From the NCBI GenBank assembly GCA_963735495.1, contig CAVTLG010000011.1, forward strand, positions 186,001-250,000: a DNA stretch of 64,000 bases, read 5' to 3'. This DNA is from CAVTLG01 sp963735495 (lineage in GTDB: Bacteria; Chloroflexota; Ktedonobacteria; Ktedonobacterales; Ktedonobacteraceae). Below the pieces are notes generated by a model. The model ran no database searches. It was not told the origin of the DNA and was given only the letters and a program-made list of their open reading frames with translations. How positions within the stretch are numbered: the first letter of the stretch is position 1; each line of letters opens with the position of its first letter. The position numbers and the translations under genes are program-made. Below are positions 55,201 through 62,913 of the stretch, one piece after another.

Positions 55201-55532
55201 GAGTGAATAGTATCCAGTAGCCAGGATGGAGGCGTGGTGAAACATGCCTGCAATGCTTCCTGGGATTGATTGAGTAAGGCAAGAAGCTGCTCCTCATCTA
55301 GCCCATCGATCTCCAGACGTTGTGTAAAGTAGAAGCCTTGAGAGAAGGGTAGTTGCTCCTTCCAGCGTTTGAACTTCTGGCGGCCTACTTCACTCCCAAC
55401 ACGTGTATCCAGTATCTGAGCCGAGCCCCGCAATTGAGCCATGCGCTCTGACAATGTTGCTGCCTGATACCAGGATGCACCATTCTTTAGTTGTTGTATA
55501 GCCCTCTCATCATTGGTCATGGTCTCTTCCAT
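52233..55532 (-). CDS. lanM: Class II lanthipeptide synthetase LanM
   Basis: ATG at 55532 (MEETMTNDERAIQQLKNGAS) lies eight bases after AAAGGGA; about 1,099 residues. N-terminal DUF4135 dehydratase domain: QHRQGHSVMLLTWSNGAHLV then YKPRS (Lys314), DFHTENVLA (Asp389, His391) and MLVDLEALFHP, which phosphorylates and eliminates Ser/Thr. C-terminal LanC-like cyclase: GLSGIALFLGYLG, FSHGNAGIALSL, and all three zinc ligands in AWCHGAPG (Cys967) and LCHGDLG (Cys1012, His1013). It looks fully functional. It follows the precursor gene after a 142-base gap with a hairpin. Confidence 0.95.
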   Translation of the reverse strand: MEETMTNDERAIQQLKNGASWYQAATLSERMAQLRGSAQILDTRVGSEVGRQKFKRWKEQLPFSQGFYFTQRLEIDGLDEEQLLALLNQSQEALQACFTTPPSWLLDTIHSFEVKYTKVEEDSTHALLLQQIKDATTQALLSSLAPLLQYRIKHLQVGIQRLVSTYEQLPFDDQTVSALAVTDLPRLLLPRITRTIVLELHVAKIQGQLAGETPEQRFAVFLQQLSQPAGILHLFEEYPVLARQIVEILERWDEVYLELLERLCCDWQQIQSVFFAEGDPGVLSGIQAGMGDQHRQGHSVMLLTWSNGAHLVYKPRSLAVDAHFQELLSWFNQQGHQPAFRLLKLIARENYGWCEFIVADTCRSIEEVKRFYQRQGSYLALLYALEAIDFHTENVLAAGEDPMLVDLEALFHPPALSEGSTSLEAMLNETLHQSVLHVGFLPLRIWSNDQADGVDVSSLGGLAGQFIPVPVPVWQDYGTDQMRLTKEHVALTLGRHRPLLNGQDVNTVEYRDDIIAGFISLYRYLILYREKMLTILLPCFEHDEIRVLLRPSHMYMTLLLESFHPNALRDALDRDRVLDRLWVNVPLQPHLLRVLPAEQEDLRQGDIPLFTTYPDSCDLFTARGERIANFFAEPSIEHVRKRIQSLDLQDMQRQIWVIQASFSTLTLGNEALQAQLHLQQSSSSSSYERCISMARALGDRLQTLALHSEQGVGWLGVVPVNERVWHLLPTGSDLYGGLSGIALFLGYLGLLTEDTQYTALARQAQESARALVMHTPAANASIGAFEGYGGYIYLLTQMGKIWNEPALYHEALELLSHLSDLIEKDVQFDIMNGAAGFLNVLCSLYTVLPEDLVLQLAQRCGGHLLQHAQSQEHGCGWITTMAAKALTGFSHGNAGIALSLLRLFGISGEERFRRTAQEAIAYERSMFVPEQQNWLDLRDPLTERSDPEQNDKEQDGAEQRKFMVAWCHGAPGIGLSRLASLAYLDDAELYTETAVAIATTLVQGFGRNHALCHGDLGNLELLLVASQVLPNAGAYTALLHRQAAMLLDSVDAQGWESGIPAGVETPGLMNGLAGMGYALLRLAAPERVPSVLLLEPPRQ

Positions 55533-55602
55533 CGTCCACATCCCTTTACCTGAAATAATGCAGGGCCAAGGCTTTGTTGAAGCACTTGACCCCTCTTCTT
55601 AA

Positions 55603-55637
55603 CCAGCAACGTCCCTTTGAGGGAGGCGTTGCTGGCT
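55603..55637 (-). terminator. Hairpin between precursor and lanM genes
   Basis: Minus strand CCAGCAACG-N17-CGTTGCTGG with an inner CTCCCT/AGGGA pairing; no T-run. Such partial terminators let precursor mRNA exceed synthetase mRNA. Confidence 0.55.
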
Positions 55638-55682
55638 CCAAGCTAAACTGCTCTTTATCCCGCACAGTTTGCAGGATAATTC

Positions 55683-55982
55683 TTAGGGTCCTGGAGGTGG
55701 TCCTGGAGGTCCTGGAGGTGGTCCTGGAGGTCCCGGAGGTGGTCCTGGAGGTCCTGGAGGTGGTCCTGGAGGTCCTTGCTTACACCACCAGGACCAACTG
55801 GTACAATGACACCACGTCCAGTGGGCATTACCTTCCTCATTACCACCATGCACGATGGCCAAGTCAGCATCGCTCAACTCAAGTTCGCCAACTGGGCTCT
55901 CTGGCAACTGCTTGAGGGCTTCTTCGCTCAGGCTCTGACGATAAGCTTCGTCTTTCCACGCTCGCACAGTGTTCATTTCCAT
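55683..55982 (-). CDS. lanA: Class II lanthipeptide precursor with Gly-Pro-Pro repeat tail
   Basis: ATG at 55982 (MEMNTVRAWKDEAYRQSLSE) after AAGGAAA; 99 residues. Leader 1-47 is of the mersacidin/lichenicidin kind: W-KDEAYR-SLS, ELELSDADLAIVHGG, ending in the double glycine cut by the C39 transporter. Core: NEEGNAHWTWCHCTSWSWWC, with three Cys, four Ser/Thr and five Trp, enough for up to three lanthionine rings. Then KQ and a 30-residue tail of four GPPGPPP units plus GP to the stop. The tail is proline-rich and would be rigid or collagen-like. Leader and core frame agree, and LanM, LanT and MFP genes flank it. Confidence 0.88.
   Translation of the reverse strand: MEMNTVRAWKDEAYRQSLSEEALKQLPESPVGELELSDADLAIVHGGNEEGNAHWTWCHCTSWSWWCKQGPPGPPPGPPGPPPGPPGPPPGPPGPPPGP
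55686..55780 (-). repeat. 21-bp tandem repeat encoding the precursor tail
   Basis: About 4.5 copies of a unit that reads GGTCCTGGAGGTCCTGGAGG plus T on the plus strand with one GGTGGT step per unit; the copies are almost identical (one CCC for CCT). Because 21 is a multiple of three, copy-number change keeps the frame. Confidence 0.9.
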
Positions 55983-56237
55983 AGCGTTGTTTCCTTTCTT
56001 GTTTGGTAAAATTTACCAGTAGTATGTATGGCAACGGGCCGTATGCAGAGAGACCTTGACGCTTTTCCCAGTGCTTAACCACTGTGTGCTTTAGCAACCA
56101 AAACCGGCTGAAACGGTTCTGCTTTCCTTCGAAACATGCGTATTGGTCCTATCTCCATGCGGACCGGAATGCCCGCCTGCTGTCATGCCGATATGACGTC
56201 GACACAACGGGTCGCCATGTGACCAGGCTGCCGCTGA
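55983..56237 (-). promoter_or_regulatory. Spacer before the precursor gene
   Basis: 255 bases between the LanT stop and the precursor start, with no reading frame of its own. It probably has a separate promoter for the precursor; no exact -35/-10 pair can be named. Confidence 0.35.
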
Positions 56238-58586
56238 TTAGCAGTCCATTGCCTGTTCATTTGCTGACTGACGCTGCATAAGCTGCGCGTAGTAGCTATT
56301 CTGCTGCATCAGTTCGTCATGGGAACCTTTTTCTACGATGGTTCCCTCGTCGAGCACAATTATCAAGTCCACATTGCGAATCGTACTGAGACGATGGGCA
56401 ATGATCACCTGTGTGCATGAAAGAGCGTGTAAATTTTCTTCTACAATGCATTCGGTGAGCACATCCAGATGGCTGGTGGCTTCATCCAACAATAACAGCG
56501 CCGGACGATGAGCTACGGCGCGCGCGATAGCCAGGCGTTGACGTTGTCCACCTGAGAGCGCACTGCCTCCTTCGGAGACGAATGTCTCGTAGCCCATTGG
56601 CATATTGCCTATATCTTTATGCAGAGCAGCGATCTTTGCAGCTTGCACAGCGCGCTCTAATGGTAACGTTGGATCATTCAAGCGAATATTGTGCAGTATG
56701 GAGCCGCTGAATAAGGCTGAGTCTTGCATGACGACACCAAACTGGCGGCGGACCTCTTTATAATCCAGCTCTGAGAGGGGCATGCCATCGTAGGTGATGG
56801 AGCCTTCTGTGGGTGTATACAGACCAAGCAGTAGCTTGCCGAGCGTACTCTTGCCACAACCAGTCTGGCCGACTAGCGCGATTTTCTGTCCTGCGTCAAT
56901 CTGTAAATGAATGCTGTGTAATACTTCCTCCGCATGGGCATCATAACGGAAGCTGACATTTTTTAGCTCGATACGACCGCTTAAACGTGGCGTTGGTCGC
57001 TTGAGCGTCTGGCTATTCTCCTGCTGCTCGGGCACTGCGGAGGTTACATCCGCTAGACGTTCGAAATGAGCGCGCACCAACTGGATTTGTTGACCTGTTG
57101 TCACTAACGAGCCTACTGGCGTCAGAAATGCAACCGCCAGGGTATTTAAAGCGAGCATCGTGCCTACGCTCAACGAGCCATTCAGCACTTGTAGCATACC
57201 CACCCAGAGCAGGGCCAGTGATGCGAACAGACGTAGCGTACTCATCACTGTATTGACCGTACTACTGAAATAGCTGCGACGCACTGAGATTTGCAACTGC
57301 TCAAGAAAGAGCGTTGACCAGCGCTCTAATGCCTGTTCTTCTGCTCCTGCTGCTTTCAATGAGGAGATACCGGACAGGGCTTCCGCCATATATCCCTGCG
57401 ATTTTCCCTGTGCGGCCAATTCCCGACTGGCAAGATCGCGGGTCGTGCTATTCGTACTCATCATCAAACAGACCTGGAGCAAACCAATGCATACGGCTAG
57501 CAGCGCAAAGGGCCGCGATAGCCAGGCCAGTATGACTAGATACAGTGTTACCATACTGCTATCCAACAGAGTCGCAATAATCTGATTACTAAATGTATCA
57601 CGAATGACCATATTGCTGGACATACGTGCGAGTAGATCACCGTTTGAGTGTTGCTGAAAGAATGTATAGGGCAACTTCAGCAAGTGCCCAAAGAAGCCGC
57701 GCATCATGTGCACATCGATACGTGCTCTGAGGTAGACCAGCAGCCATTCACGCAGCAAGATTGTCACTGCCTGCGCCAGTACGACAAGGCCCAAACCTAC
57801 GCCCAGTATCAGCATGACGTTATTCATCTTGAAAGGTAAGACTTGATCGATAATAAACCTGGTAGCCAGTGGCAATAGCAGGCCGAGCGCCTGTATCAGT
57901 AATGAAATACCTATCACCTGGATGAACACAGCGCGAGCCAGTCGGATATACTGCGTCAGATAGCGGCGCAGTGAGGCTCGTGTGGTCGCTTTGCGGCGCT
58001 GAAAATGCAAGTCCGGCGCAAGCAGCATGACGACGCCGGTAAAACCGCTATCGAACTCGCTAACCGTCAGCTTCTTGCGTCCGCCAGATGGATCAACCAC
58101 GCGCACCCATTTGCGCGACCAGCGCTCCACAACGAGAAAATGATTAAACTCCCAGTGTACAATAGCTGGTAGCGGCACCATGCTCAGGTCACAGTGTTGT
58201 AATGAGAATGCGCGTACCTTCAGGCCATAGTGTCGCGCCGCGTTGACCAGGTGCAGAGCAGAGAGACCATCGCGTCCTCCACCACATTCAGTACGCAATT
58301 CGGACACCGAGGTGCGCCGACCATAGTAGCTCAAGATCATGGCGAGGCAGGTCAGACCACACTCGACCGTACTCATTTGGCTGAGTTGTGGGACACGCTT
58401 GTGGCGCATGCGTTTCACGGTACGATACATTGCCAACCGGAAATGCTGCCATGGCAAGCTTTGCGCAGCGTCTCTCAGCTCAGTTTGTATTGCTGGAGCA
58501 TGATGACGAGCAGATTTTACCGTGTCGCTGGCAGGCGTCTCAGGCGTTGCAGATGCAGGCAGCTCTTCTCGATCTGAGGTGCACAT
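56238..58586 (-). CDS. lanT: Peptidase-containing ABC exporter (LanT/NHLM type)
   Basis: ATG at 58586, with GGGAG upstream and only two bases after the MFP stop; 782 residues. Residues ~65-200: C39 peptidase with catalytic Cys76 (STVECGLTCLAMIL) and His in EFNHFLVVERW plus Asp in VRVVDPSGG. Residues ~225-500: six-helix ABC membrane domain. Residues ~545-780: ATPase with Walker A VGQTGCGKSTLGK, signature ALSGGQRQRLAIARA, Walker B ALLLLDEATSHLD and switch His IIAHRLST. It cuts the leader after Gly-Gly and exports the modified peptide, with the MFP as partner. Confidence 0.94.
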   Translation of the reverse strand: MCTSDREELPASATPETPASDTVKSARHHAPAIQTELRDAAQSLPWQHFRLAMYRTVKRMRHKRVPQLSQMSTVECGLTCLAMILSYYGRRTSVSELRTECGGGRDGLSALHLVNAARHYGLKVRAFSLQHCDLSMVPLPAIVHWEFNHFLVVERWSRKWVRVVDPSGGRKKLTVSEFDSGFTGVVMLLAPDLHFQRRKATTRASLRRYLTQYIRLARAVFIQVIGISLLIQALGLLLPLATRFIIDQVLPFKMNNVMLILGVGLGLVVLAQAVTILLREWLLVYLRARIDVHMMRGFFGHLLKLPYTFFQQHSNGDLLARMSSNMVIRDTFSNQIIATLLDSSMVTLYLVILAWLSRPFALLAVCIGLLQVCLMMSTNSTTRDLASRELAAQGKSQGYMAEALSGISSLKAAGAEEQALERWSTLFLEQLQISVRRSYFSSTVNTVMSTLRLFASLALLWVGMLQVLNGSLSVGTMLALNTLAVAFLTPVGSLVTTGQQIQLVRAHFERLADVTSAVPEQQENSQTLKRPTPRLSGRIELKNVSFRYDAHAEEVLHSIHLQIDAGQKIALVGQTGCGKSTLGKLLLGLYTPTEGSITYDGMPLSELDYKEVRRQFGVVMQDSALFSGSILHNIRLNDPTLPLERAVQAAKIAALHKDIGNMPMGYETFVSEGGSALSGGQRQRLAIARAVAHRPALLLLDEATSHLDVLTECIVEENLHALSCTQVIIAHRLSTIRNVDLIIVLDEGTIVEKGSHDELMQQNSYYAQLMQRQSANEQAMDC

Positions 58587-58588
58587 AA

Positions 58589-59488
58589 CTATGCTCCCAC
58601 CACACTATTCTGTCCTGGTACATTTTCACTTGACTTCTTATGGTTTTGTGTGTACACTTTACCCCTATAGGGGCGGCTGGAGTCTATTTTTTTACTTGAC
58701 TCGATTGAGGGTACTGAAACTAGCAAGAGCTGGAACAGACGTTGTCTGCTAAGCATTACATCAGCCAGTACAATGCTGCCTGCACGCAGGGTCATCGACA
58801 CACTTTTGCTCAATGCGATGAAGGCCATAATTGATGGTTGGTCTGGTAGAGCAGCACACGTGGTCCCCGCTGTAAAACCACTGGCCATACGCGGCAACGT
58901 TTGGGTGGCATCACCACTGCCGAAAGGCGCAGGAGCTGGCGTCAGTTTTTTCCCATCATTGAGATCCGTCTGAGGATACTGCAAGAGGTCATCGTTTTTA
59001 CAGATGGTATAGGGAGAAACAATGCCTGGCTCAACGGCTGAGAGCGCTGTCTCTACTTGCAGGCCCGTTGTACCAAGGTGCAATCGTGTGGATAAACCAG
59101 GCTGTAATTTTCCAGCTTGATCGGCAGGTAAAAATACCACTGCAACCTCCTCCTCGCCATTCCTCGCTAACTTACTTCCACCGCTGTAAACATCGCTTGT
59201 GCCAGGCAGTACAATGCCCAATCCACTGACATAGCAAGGTACTTGTAGAGACCATACCAGCATACTCAGAGTGAGCGATGCTGCCAGTAACAGCCATAAA
59301 AATGCCTGGCTTCGCCAGCTGGCAAAAGACAATGCGCTTTCTTTTACCTGGCTTTGCTCGTAGTGCTCTAACGCACTGCTACGGAAAATCTGACGACGTG
59401 CAATTGTTTCTCTCCTTTTTCCGTCACACCTGTCTCTCCTACCAAAGAAGCAAGATAAACAGATGCACAGGAGCCTCCCAGACCCCAC
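58589..59488 (-). CDS. NHLM-type HlyD-like membrane fusion protein
   Basis: The open frame starts at ATG 59488, but the recognisable protein begins IARRQIFRSSALEHYEQSQV after an AAAAAGGAG that sits six bases before an in-frame ATT at 59404, so the true start is uncertain. One membrane helix (FLWLLLAASLTLSMLVWSLQ) precedes GLGIVLPGTSDVY, VAVVFLPADQAGKLQPGLST and a beta-barrel domain. The IFRxxALE opening is typical of the NHLM secretion-protein family. It is short and lacks the long coiled-coil arm of Gram-negative HlyD. It is the first gene of the lanthipeptide export pair. Confidence 0.75.
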   Translation of the reverse strand: MGSGRLLCICLSCFFGRRDRCDGKRRETIARRQIFRSSALEHYEQSQVKESALSFASWRSQAFLWLLLAASLTLSMLVWSLQVPCYVSGLGIVLPGTSDVYSGGSKLARNGEEEVAVVFLPADQAGKLQPGLSTRLHLGTTGLQVETALSAVEPGIVSPYTICKNDDLLQYPQTDLNDGKKLTPAPAPFGSGDATQTLPRMASGFTAGTTCAALPDQPSIMAFIALSKSVSMTLRAGSIVLADVMLSRQRLFQLLLVSVPSIESSKKIDSSRPYRGKVYTQNHKKSSENVPGQNSVVGA

Positions 59489-59718
59489 TCAGGGCCGCGC
59501 CACATCCCCTATGGCGAGCCACCCTACCTTCCACAAGACGCCTCGCTACGTTCATTCTATAAATACGAGTTCCCGCCTCTTCTATAAGTATACGCAGACC
59601 ACCTAATAGATAACATTCCATAAATTATTGCTTGCGTTTCCCTATATAAATGAAATCGAGGGTGCATCAGTGAAGAATCAGGGGATGGCTCGCGTGAGGC
59701 CCGGGGCGCACGCAAGGT

Positions 59719-61275
59719 CTGTCTTTTACCCACAACGTTCAAGTACAAAGAATGGTAGAATGAGAGGAGGGAAAGAAGAGAAAGAAAGAGGAAAGGCGAG
59801 AAAAGATGGAATGGAGTGGAAGGGAAAGTGCAACGGAATGGGCAGTGATGACGTATGGATCGGTGCGGCTGGAAGATGAACGGCGAACGCAACGAGCCGT
59901 GAAGATGGCAAGTGCACTGGCACGAGATCCGATGGGTTCATTGCCCAAACAATTGGGAGGGCAAGCAGCGACGAAAGCAGGGTACCGCTTCTTGGAGAGT
60001 GCGAAGACGAGCTATGAACAACTGATGGAGCCACATGAGCAGCAGACGAAAGAGCGGATGCAGCAACGCAAGCGGGTCTTGCTGATCCAAGATATGACGG
60101 AAGTGGATTATGCGCACCATCCCAAAACGAGTGGATTGGGCCCCATCGGCAATGGGAGCCATCAGGGCTACCTGCTGCAAACGGTGCTGGCGGTGGACCC
60201 GAGCAATAGGCAAGTGCTGGGCATAGCCACCCAGGAAGCGTTTTTGCGACAGCCCGCTCCAGCCGGAGAAACAAGTCACCAGCGAGGCAAGCGCAAACAG
60301 AAAGAAGCGGAGGTCTGGCAACGACAAGCACAGCAGATCGGGGAGGCACCAACAGGATGTGAATATATTCATGTGGGGGACCGAGGCAGTGATATCTTTG
60401 CGTTTTTGCGAGCGTGTCTCAAGCAGAACGGTGGCTTTGAGGTGCGCGTGCAGCATGATCGGAGAGTGGATCTGCGGGTGGATCAAGCCGAGACCCCGCT
60501 TTCCCCCGGAGCGCTTCGTCATGGAAAGAAGCGACCAGCCGGACAAGAGCCCACCCAGCATCTCTTCGAGGAGGTGAGAAGTTGGCCATCGATGGGGCAA
60601 GACACGATCCAGTTGGATGGCAATCACAAGCGCAAGCAACGAGCAGCCCACCTGAGCATCAGTTGGGGAACGCTCCGGCTCTGGCCTCCCGATGGGCCAG
60701 CAGGCAAAGGAGAGGTGCCACTGGTGGTCACCGTGGTCAGAACCTGGGAAGCCAACCCACCAGAAGGGCAAGAGGCGCTCGAATGGCTGCTGGTAACCTC
60801 GGTGGCAGTCCAGAACGAAGAGGACGCCTGGGAGCGGGTCGAATGGTATCGCATGCGCTGGATCGTGGAGGATTATCACCAATGTCTCAAAACGGGCTGT
60901 CAGATTGAGGCACGTCAGGTGCAAACCTATGAGGGATTGCGCACCTTGTTGGGGTTTCTGGCTCCCTTAGCCGTGCGCCTCTTACAATTACGAGACGTGG
61001 CCCGCCAGGAGCCCGAGCGGCCTGCCCAGGAAGTCCTGCCAGCGGATGTGGTCAAAGTCGTGGCGCATCTGGCCCACGTTTCTGCTCAACGGTTGACCAC
61101 GCAACGATGCTGGCACCGCATCGCTCAGGCGGGTGGGTATTTGGGACGCAAGGGAGATGGAGAGCCAGGTTGGAAAACCCTTTGGAAAGGATGGTTATAC
61201 ATCCAAACTCTCATCGAAGGGGTTCACCTAGCCTCTCAACTCTCACTCGAATAGAAAATTGTGGGTAAAAGACAG
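59719..61275 (+). mobile_element. Complete Tn5-like (IS4 family) insertion sequence
   Basis: The inverted ends CTGTCTTTTACCCACAA are identical at 59719 and, as complement, at 61275. The flanking direct repeat CGCAAGGT (59711-59718 and 61276-61283) is a perfect 8-bp target duplication. It is 1,557 bp long with one intact transposase gene. Exact duplication suggests recent insertion into the spacer between the lanthipeptide operon and the BNR gene. Confidence 0.93.
59806..61254 (+). CDS. Tn5-like IS4-family transposase
   Basis: 482 residues from ATG 59806 (MEWSGRESATEWAVMTYGSV). N-terminal DNA-binding domain with RRTQRAVKMASALARDPMGS, AATKAGYRFLES; DDE core with VLLIQDMTEVDYA (Asp), YIHVGDRGSDIFAFL (Asp) and the Y-(2)-R-(3)-E-(6)-K pattern in WYRMRWIVEDYHQCLKTG (Glu). 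All catalytic residues are present, so it should be active. Confidence 0.93.
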   Translation: MEWSGRESATEWAVMTYGSVRLEDERRTQRAVKMASALARDPMGSLPKQLGGQAATKAGYRFLESAKTSYEQLMEPHEQQTKERMQQRKRVLLIQDMTEVDYAHHPKTSGLGPIGNGSHQGYLLQTVLAVDPSNRQVLGIATQEAFLRQPAPAGETSHQRGKRKQKEAEVWQRQAQQIGEAPTGCEYIHVGDRGSDIFAFLRACLKQNGGFEVRVQHDRRVDLRVDQAETPLSPGALRHGKKRPAGQEPTQHLFEEVRSWPSMGQDTIQLDGNHKRKQRAAHLSISWGTLRLWPPDGPAGKGEVPLVVTVVRTWEANPPEGQEALEWLLVTSVAVQNEEDAWERVEWYRMRWIVEDYHQCLKTGCQIEARQVQTYEGLRTLLGFLAPLAVRLLQLRDVARQEPERPAQEVLPADVVKVVAHLAHVSAQRLTTQRCWHRIAQAGGYLGRKGDGEPGWKTLWKGWLYIQTLIEGVHLASQLSLE

Positions 61276-61367
61276 CGCAAGGTGACGCCCCTACCCCATT
61301 TCCCTCTCAAGGAGGAGAACCAATTATTAGAGTACCATTGACATAGAAAATCAGAGCACACGACCCC

Positions 61368-62471
61368 TTATAACACCACAGTTGCTGTCACCGAATAGAT
61401 TGGGGGCAAGAAATCGGCAATTAACTCCCAGTTCTCTCCACAATCTCGGCTGGCGAACAACTGTCCGGTATTGGTGCCAACGTAGATGCCGCAAGGGTCC
61501 ATAGTATCTGTACACATGCCATGCCTGAGCACACCAAGCCGCACGCCTGGACCGACAGGCAATCCCATTTTCAGTGCCTCCCAGTGTTCTCCCGCATCCC
61601 TGGTCCGATACACAGTGAACTGGTCAGTGACATTATTCCGGCCATCAGGATCTTCTACAATGACAAAGAGGGTCTCGGGATGATGAACATCCAGAGCAAT
61701 AGGGAAGCCAAAATCGGATGGCAGGTTTTGTTGAATATCAACCCAATCGTCGCCCGCATTGGTTGTTTTATAAATACCGCAGTGATTCTGCTGGTAGAGG
61801 ATATCCGGCTGTGTGGGATGTTGGACAAAGCGATGAATACACTGACCAAATTCTGGATAGCGCTCGGGTAAGAAATCGGCGCGTGTATTCTTATTGGCAA
61901 AGCACCAGGTACGACCGCCATCATCGGTACGCATGCAGCCAACCGCAGATATACCCAGCCACATGCGAGAAGCGTTGGACGGATCAGCCACAATCGTATG
62001 CAGGCAAAGCCCTCCCGCACCTGGTTCCCAGCGCTCCCGTGTCGGATGGGAGAGCAAGGAGACATTCGGTTCCCAGGTCTTCCCGTTGTCGGAACTGATC
62101 CAGAGACTGGCCGGATCAACCCCGGCATAGACGGTTCCAGGCTCATTGGGACGCCCTGGCTCAATTACCCAGATATTGTTTAGTTTCATCGTCCCGTTCT
62201 GGGGAAACTGGATACCATGCTCCGGCTCTTGCCAGGTCTGTCCGAAATCGTCGCTATAATGCAGAAACGAGCCAAAGAAGTCGCCATTGACAGCGGCAAA
62301 CAGACGATGGCCACTGCGTTGATCGAGGATGGCGTGAAAGATACGGCGTCCTTTTAAGGAAACAGTTTCGACAGCCCATTTTTCGCGCTTCTGAGAAGTT
62401 AGCAGGAACAGGCCGCGCTTTGTACCGACCGCCAGTACAATGCTACCTGGAGACCGATGAGAATTGCGCAT
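61368..62471 (-). CDS. BNR/Asp-box repeat protein (exo-sialidase-like beta-propeller)
   Basis: 367 residues, ATG at 62471 (MRNSHRSPGSIVLAVGTKRG). At least six Asp boxes: YSDDFGQTW, SSDNGKTW, RTDDGGRTW, TTNAGDDW, TRDAGEHW, SRDCGENW, spaced as in sialidase/VPS10 propellers. The sialidase Arg triad is not evident and there is no signal peptide, so enzymatic sialidase activity is unlikely. It is followed upstream on the same strand, 76 bases away, by a MoaD/ThiS-like gene, a pairing I recall from other bacteria. Role unknown. Confidence 0.8.
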   Translation of the reverse strand: MRNSHRSPGSIVLAVGTKRGLFLLTSQKREKWAVETVSLKGRRIFHAILDQRSGHRLFAAVNGDFFGSFLHYSDDFGQTWQEPEHGIQFPQNGTMKLNNIWVIEPGRPNEPGTVYAGVDPASLWISSDNGKTWEPNVSLLSHPTRERWEPGAGGLCLHTIVADPSNASRMWLGISAVGCMRTDDGGRTWCFANKNTRADFLPERYPEFGQCIHRFVQHPTQPDILYQQNHCGIYKTTNAGDDWVDIQQNLPSDFGFPIALDVHHPETLFVIVEDPDGRNNVTDQFTVYRTRDAGEHWEALKMGLPVGPGVRLGVLRHGMCTDTMDPCGIYVGTNTGQLFASRDCGENWELIADFLPPIYSVTATVVL

Positions 62472-62547
62472 ACGTCTCTCTCCCTTTCAAAATATGTTTG
62501 AGCCAGAGCAGTGGCCTGGCTATTTCTCGCAGGGACAAACGCAAATA

Positions 62548-62826
62548 TCAGCCTCCAGCAACCGACTGGAGAATGTGAATCTTCGCGCCAGGAGCCACGG
62601 TTGTATCAAGACCTTGAAGAACACGGATGTTTTCAAGGTTGAGAAAAATGCTCACATACGGACGCAGGTCGCCGGTTTCATAGCAGAGATTGAAGCGTAA
62701 GCCTGGAAAATCGGCTTCTAGCGCGTCAATGACCTCACGAACAGTCTGTCCCTTTACAGTAACGGAGGCGTGATTGCCAAATCTCGCACGGAGTGCGTTG
62801 GGGATGGAAACAGTCACAGATGACAT
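62548..62826 (-). CDS. MoaD/ThiS-like beta-grasp sulfur-carrier-type protein
   Basis: ATG at 62826 (MSSVTVSIPNALRARFGNHA) after AAAGGAGG; 92 residues. Ubiquitin-like fold pattern with VTVKGQTVREVIDALEADFP, VSIFLNLENIRVLQGLDTTV and PGAKIHILQSVAGG. The C-terminal Gly-Gly is what an E1-like enzyme adenylates for sulfur transfer. No moaE, moeB or thiF lies nearby. Its neighbour is the BNR protein, so a role outside molybdopterin synthesis is possible. Confidence 0.9.
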   Translation of the reverse strand: MSSVTVSIPNALRARFGNHASVTVKGQTVREVIDALEADFPGLRFNLCYETGDLRPYVSIFLNLENIRVLQGLDTTVAPGAKIHILQSVAGG

Positions 62827-62913
62827 ATACGACCTCCTTTTGTTCCTCAATCCGCTGAAACTAGAACAAGTTTACCAGATTGCATTCGACTTTGCAAGAG
62901 TTCACCTTACTTG

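Noticed and set aside
55686..55780. Regular short repeat that might suggest a CRISPR array
   Set aside because: Units are 21 bp without spacers and lie in frame inside the lanthipeptide precursor, so they are a coding tandem repeat.
59938..60924. 328-codon minus-strand frame inside the Tn5-like transposase
   Set aside because: It is antisense to an intact DDE transposase and has no recognisable motif.
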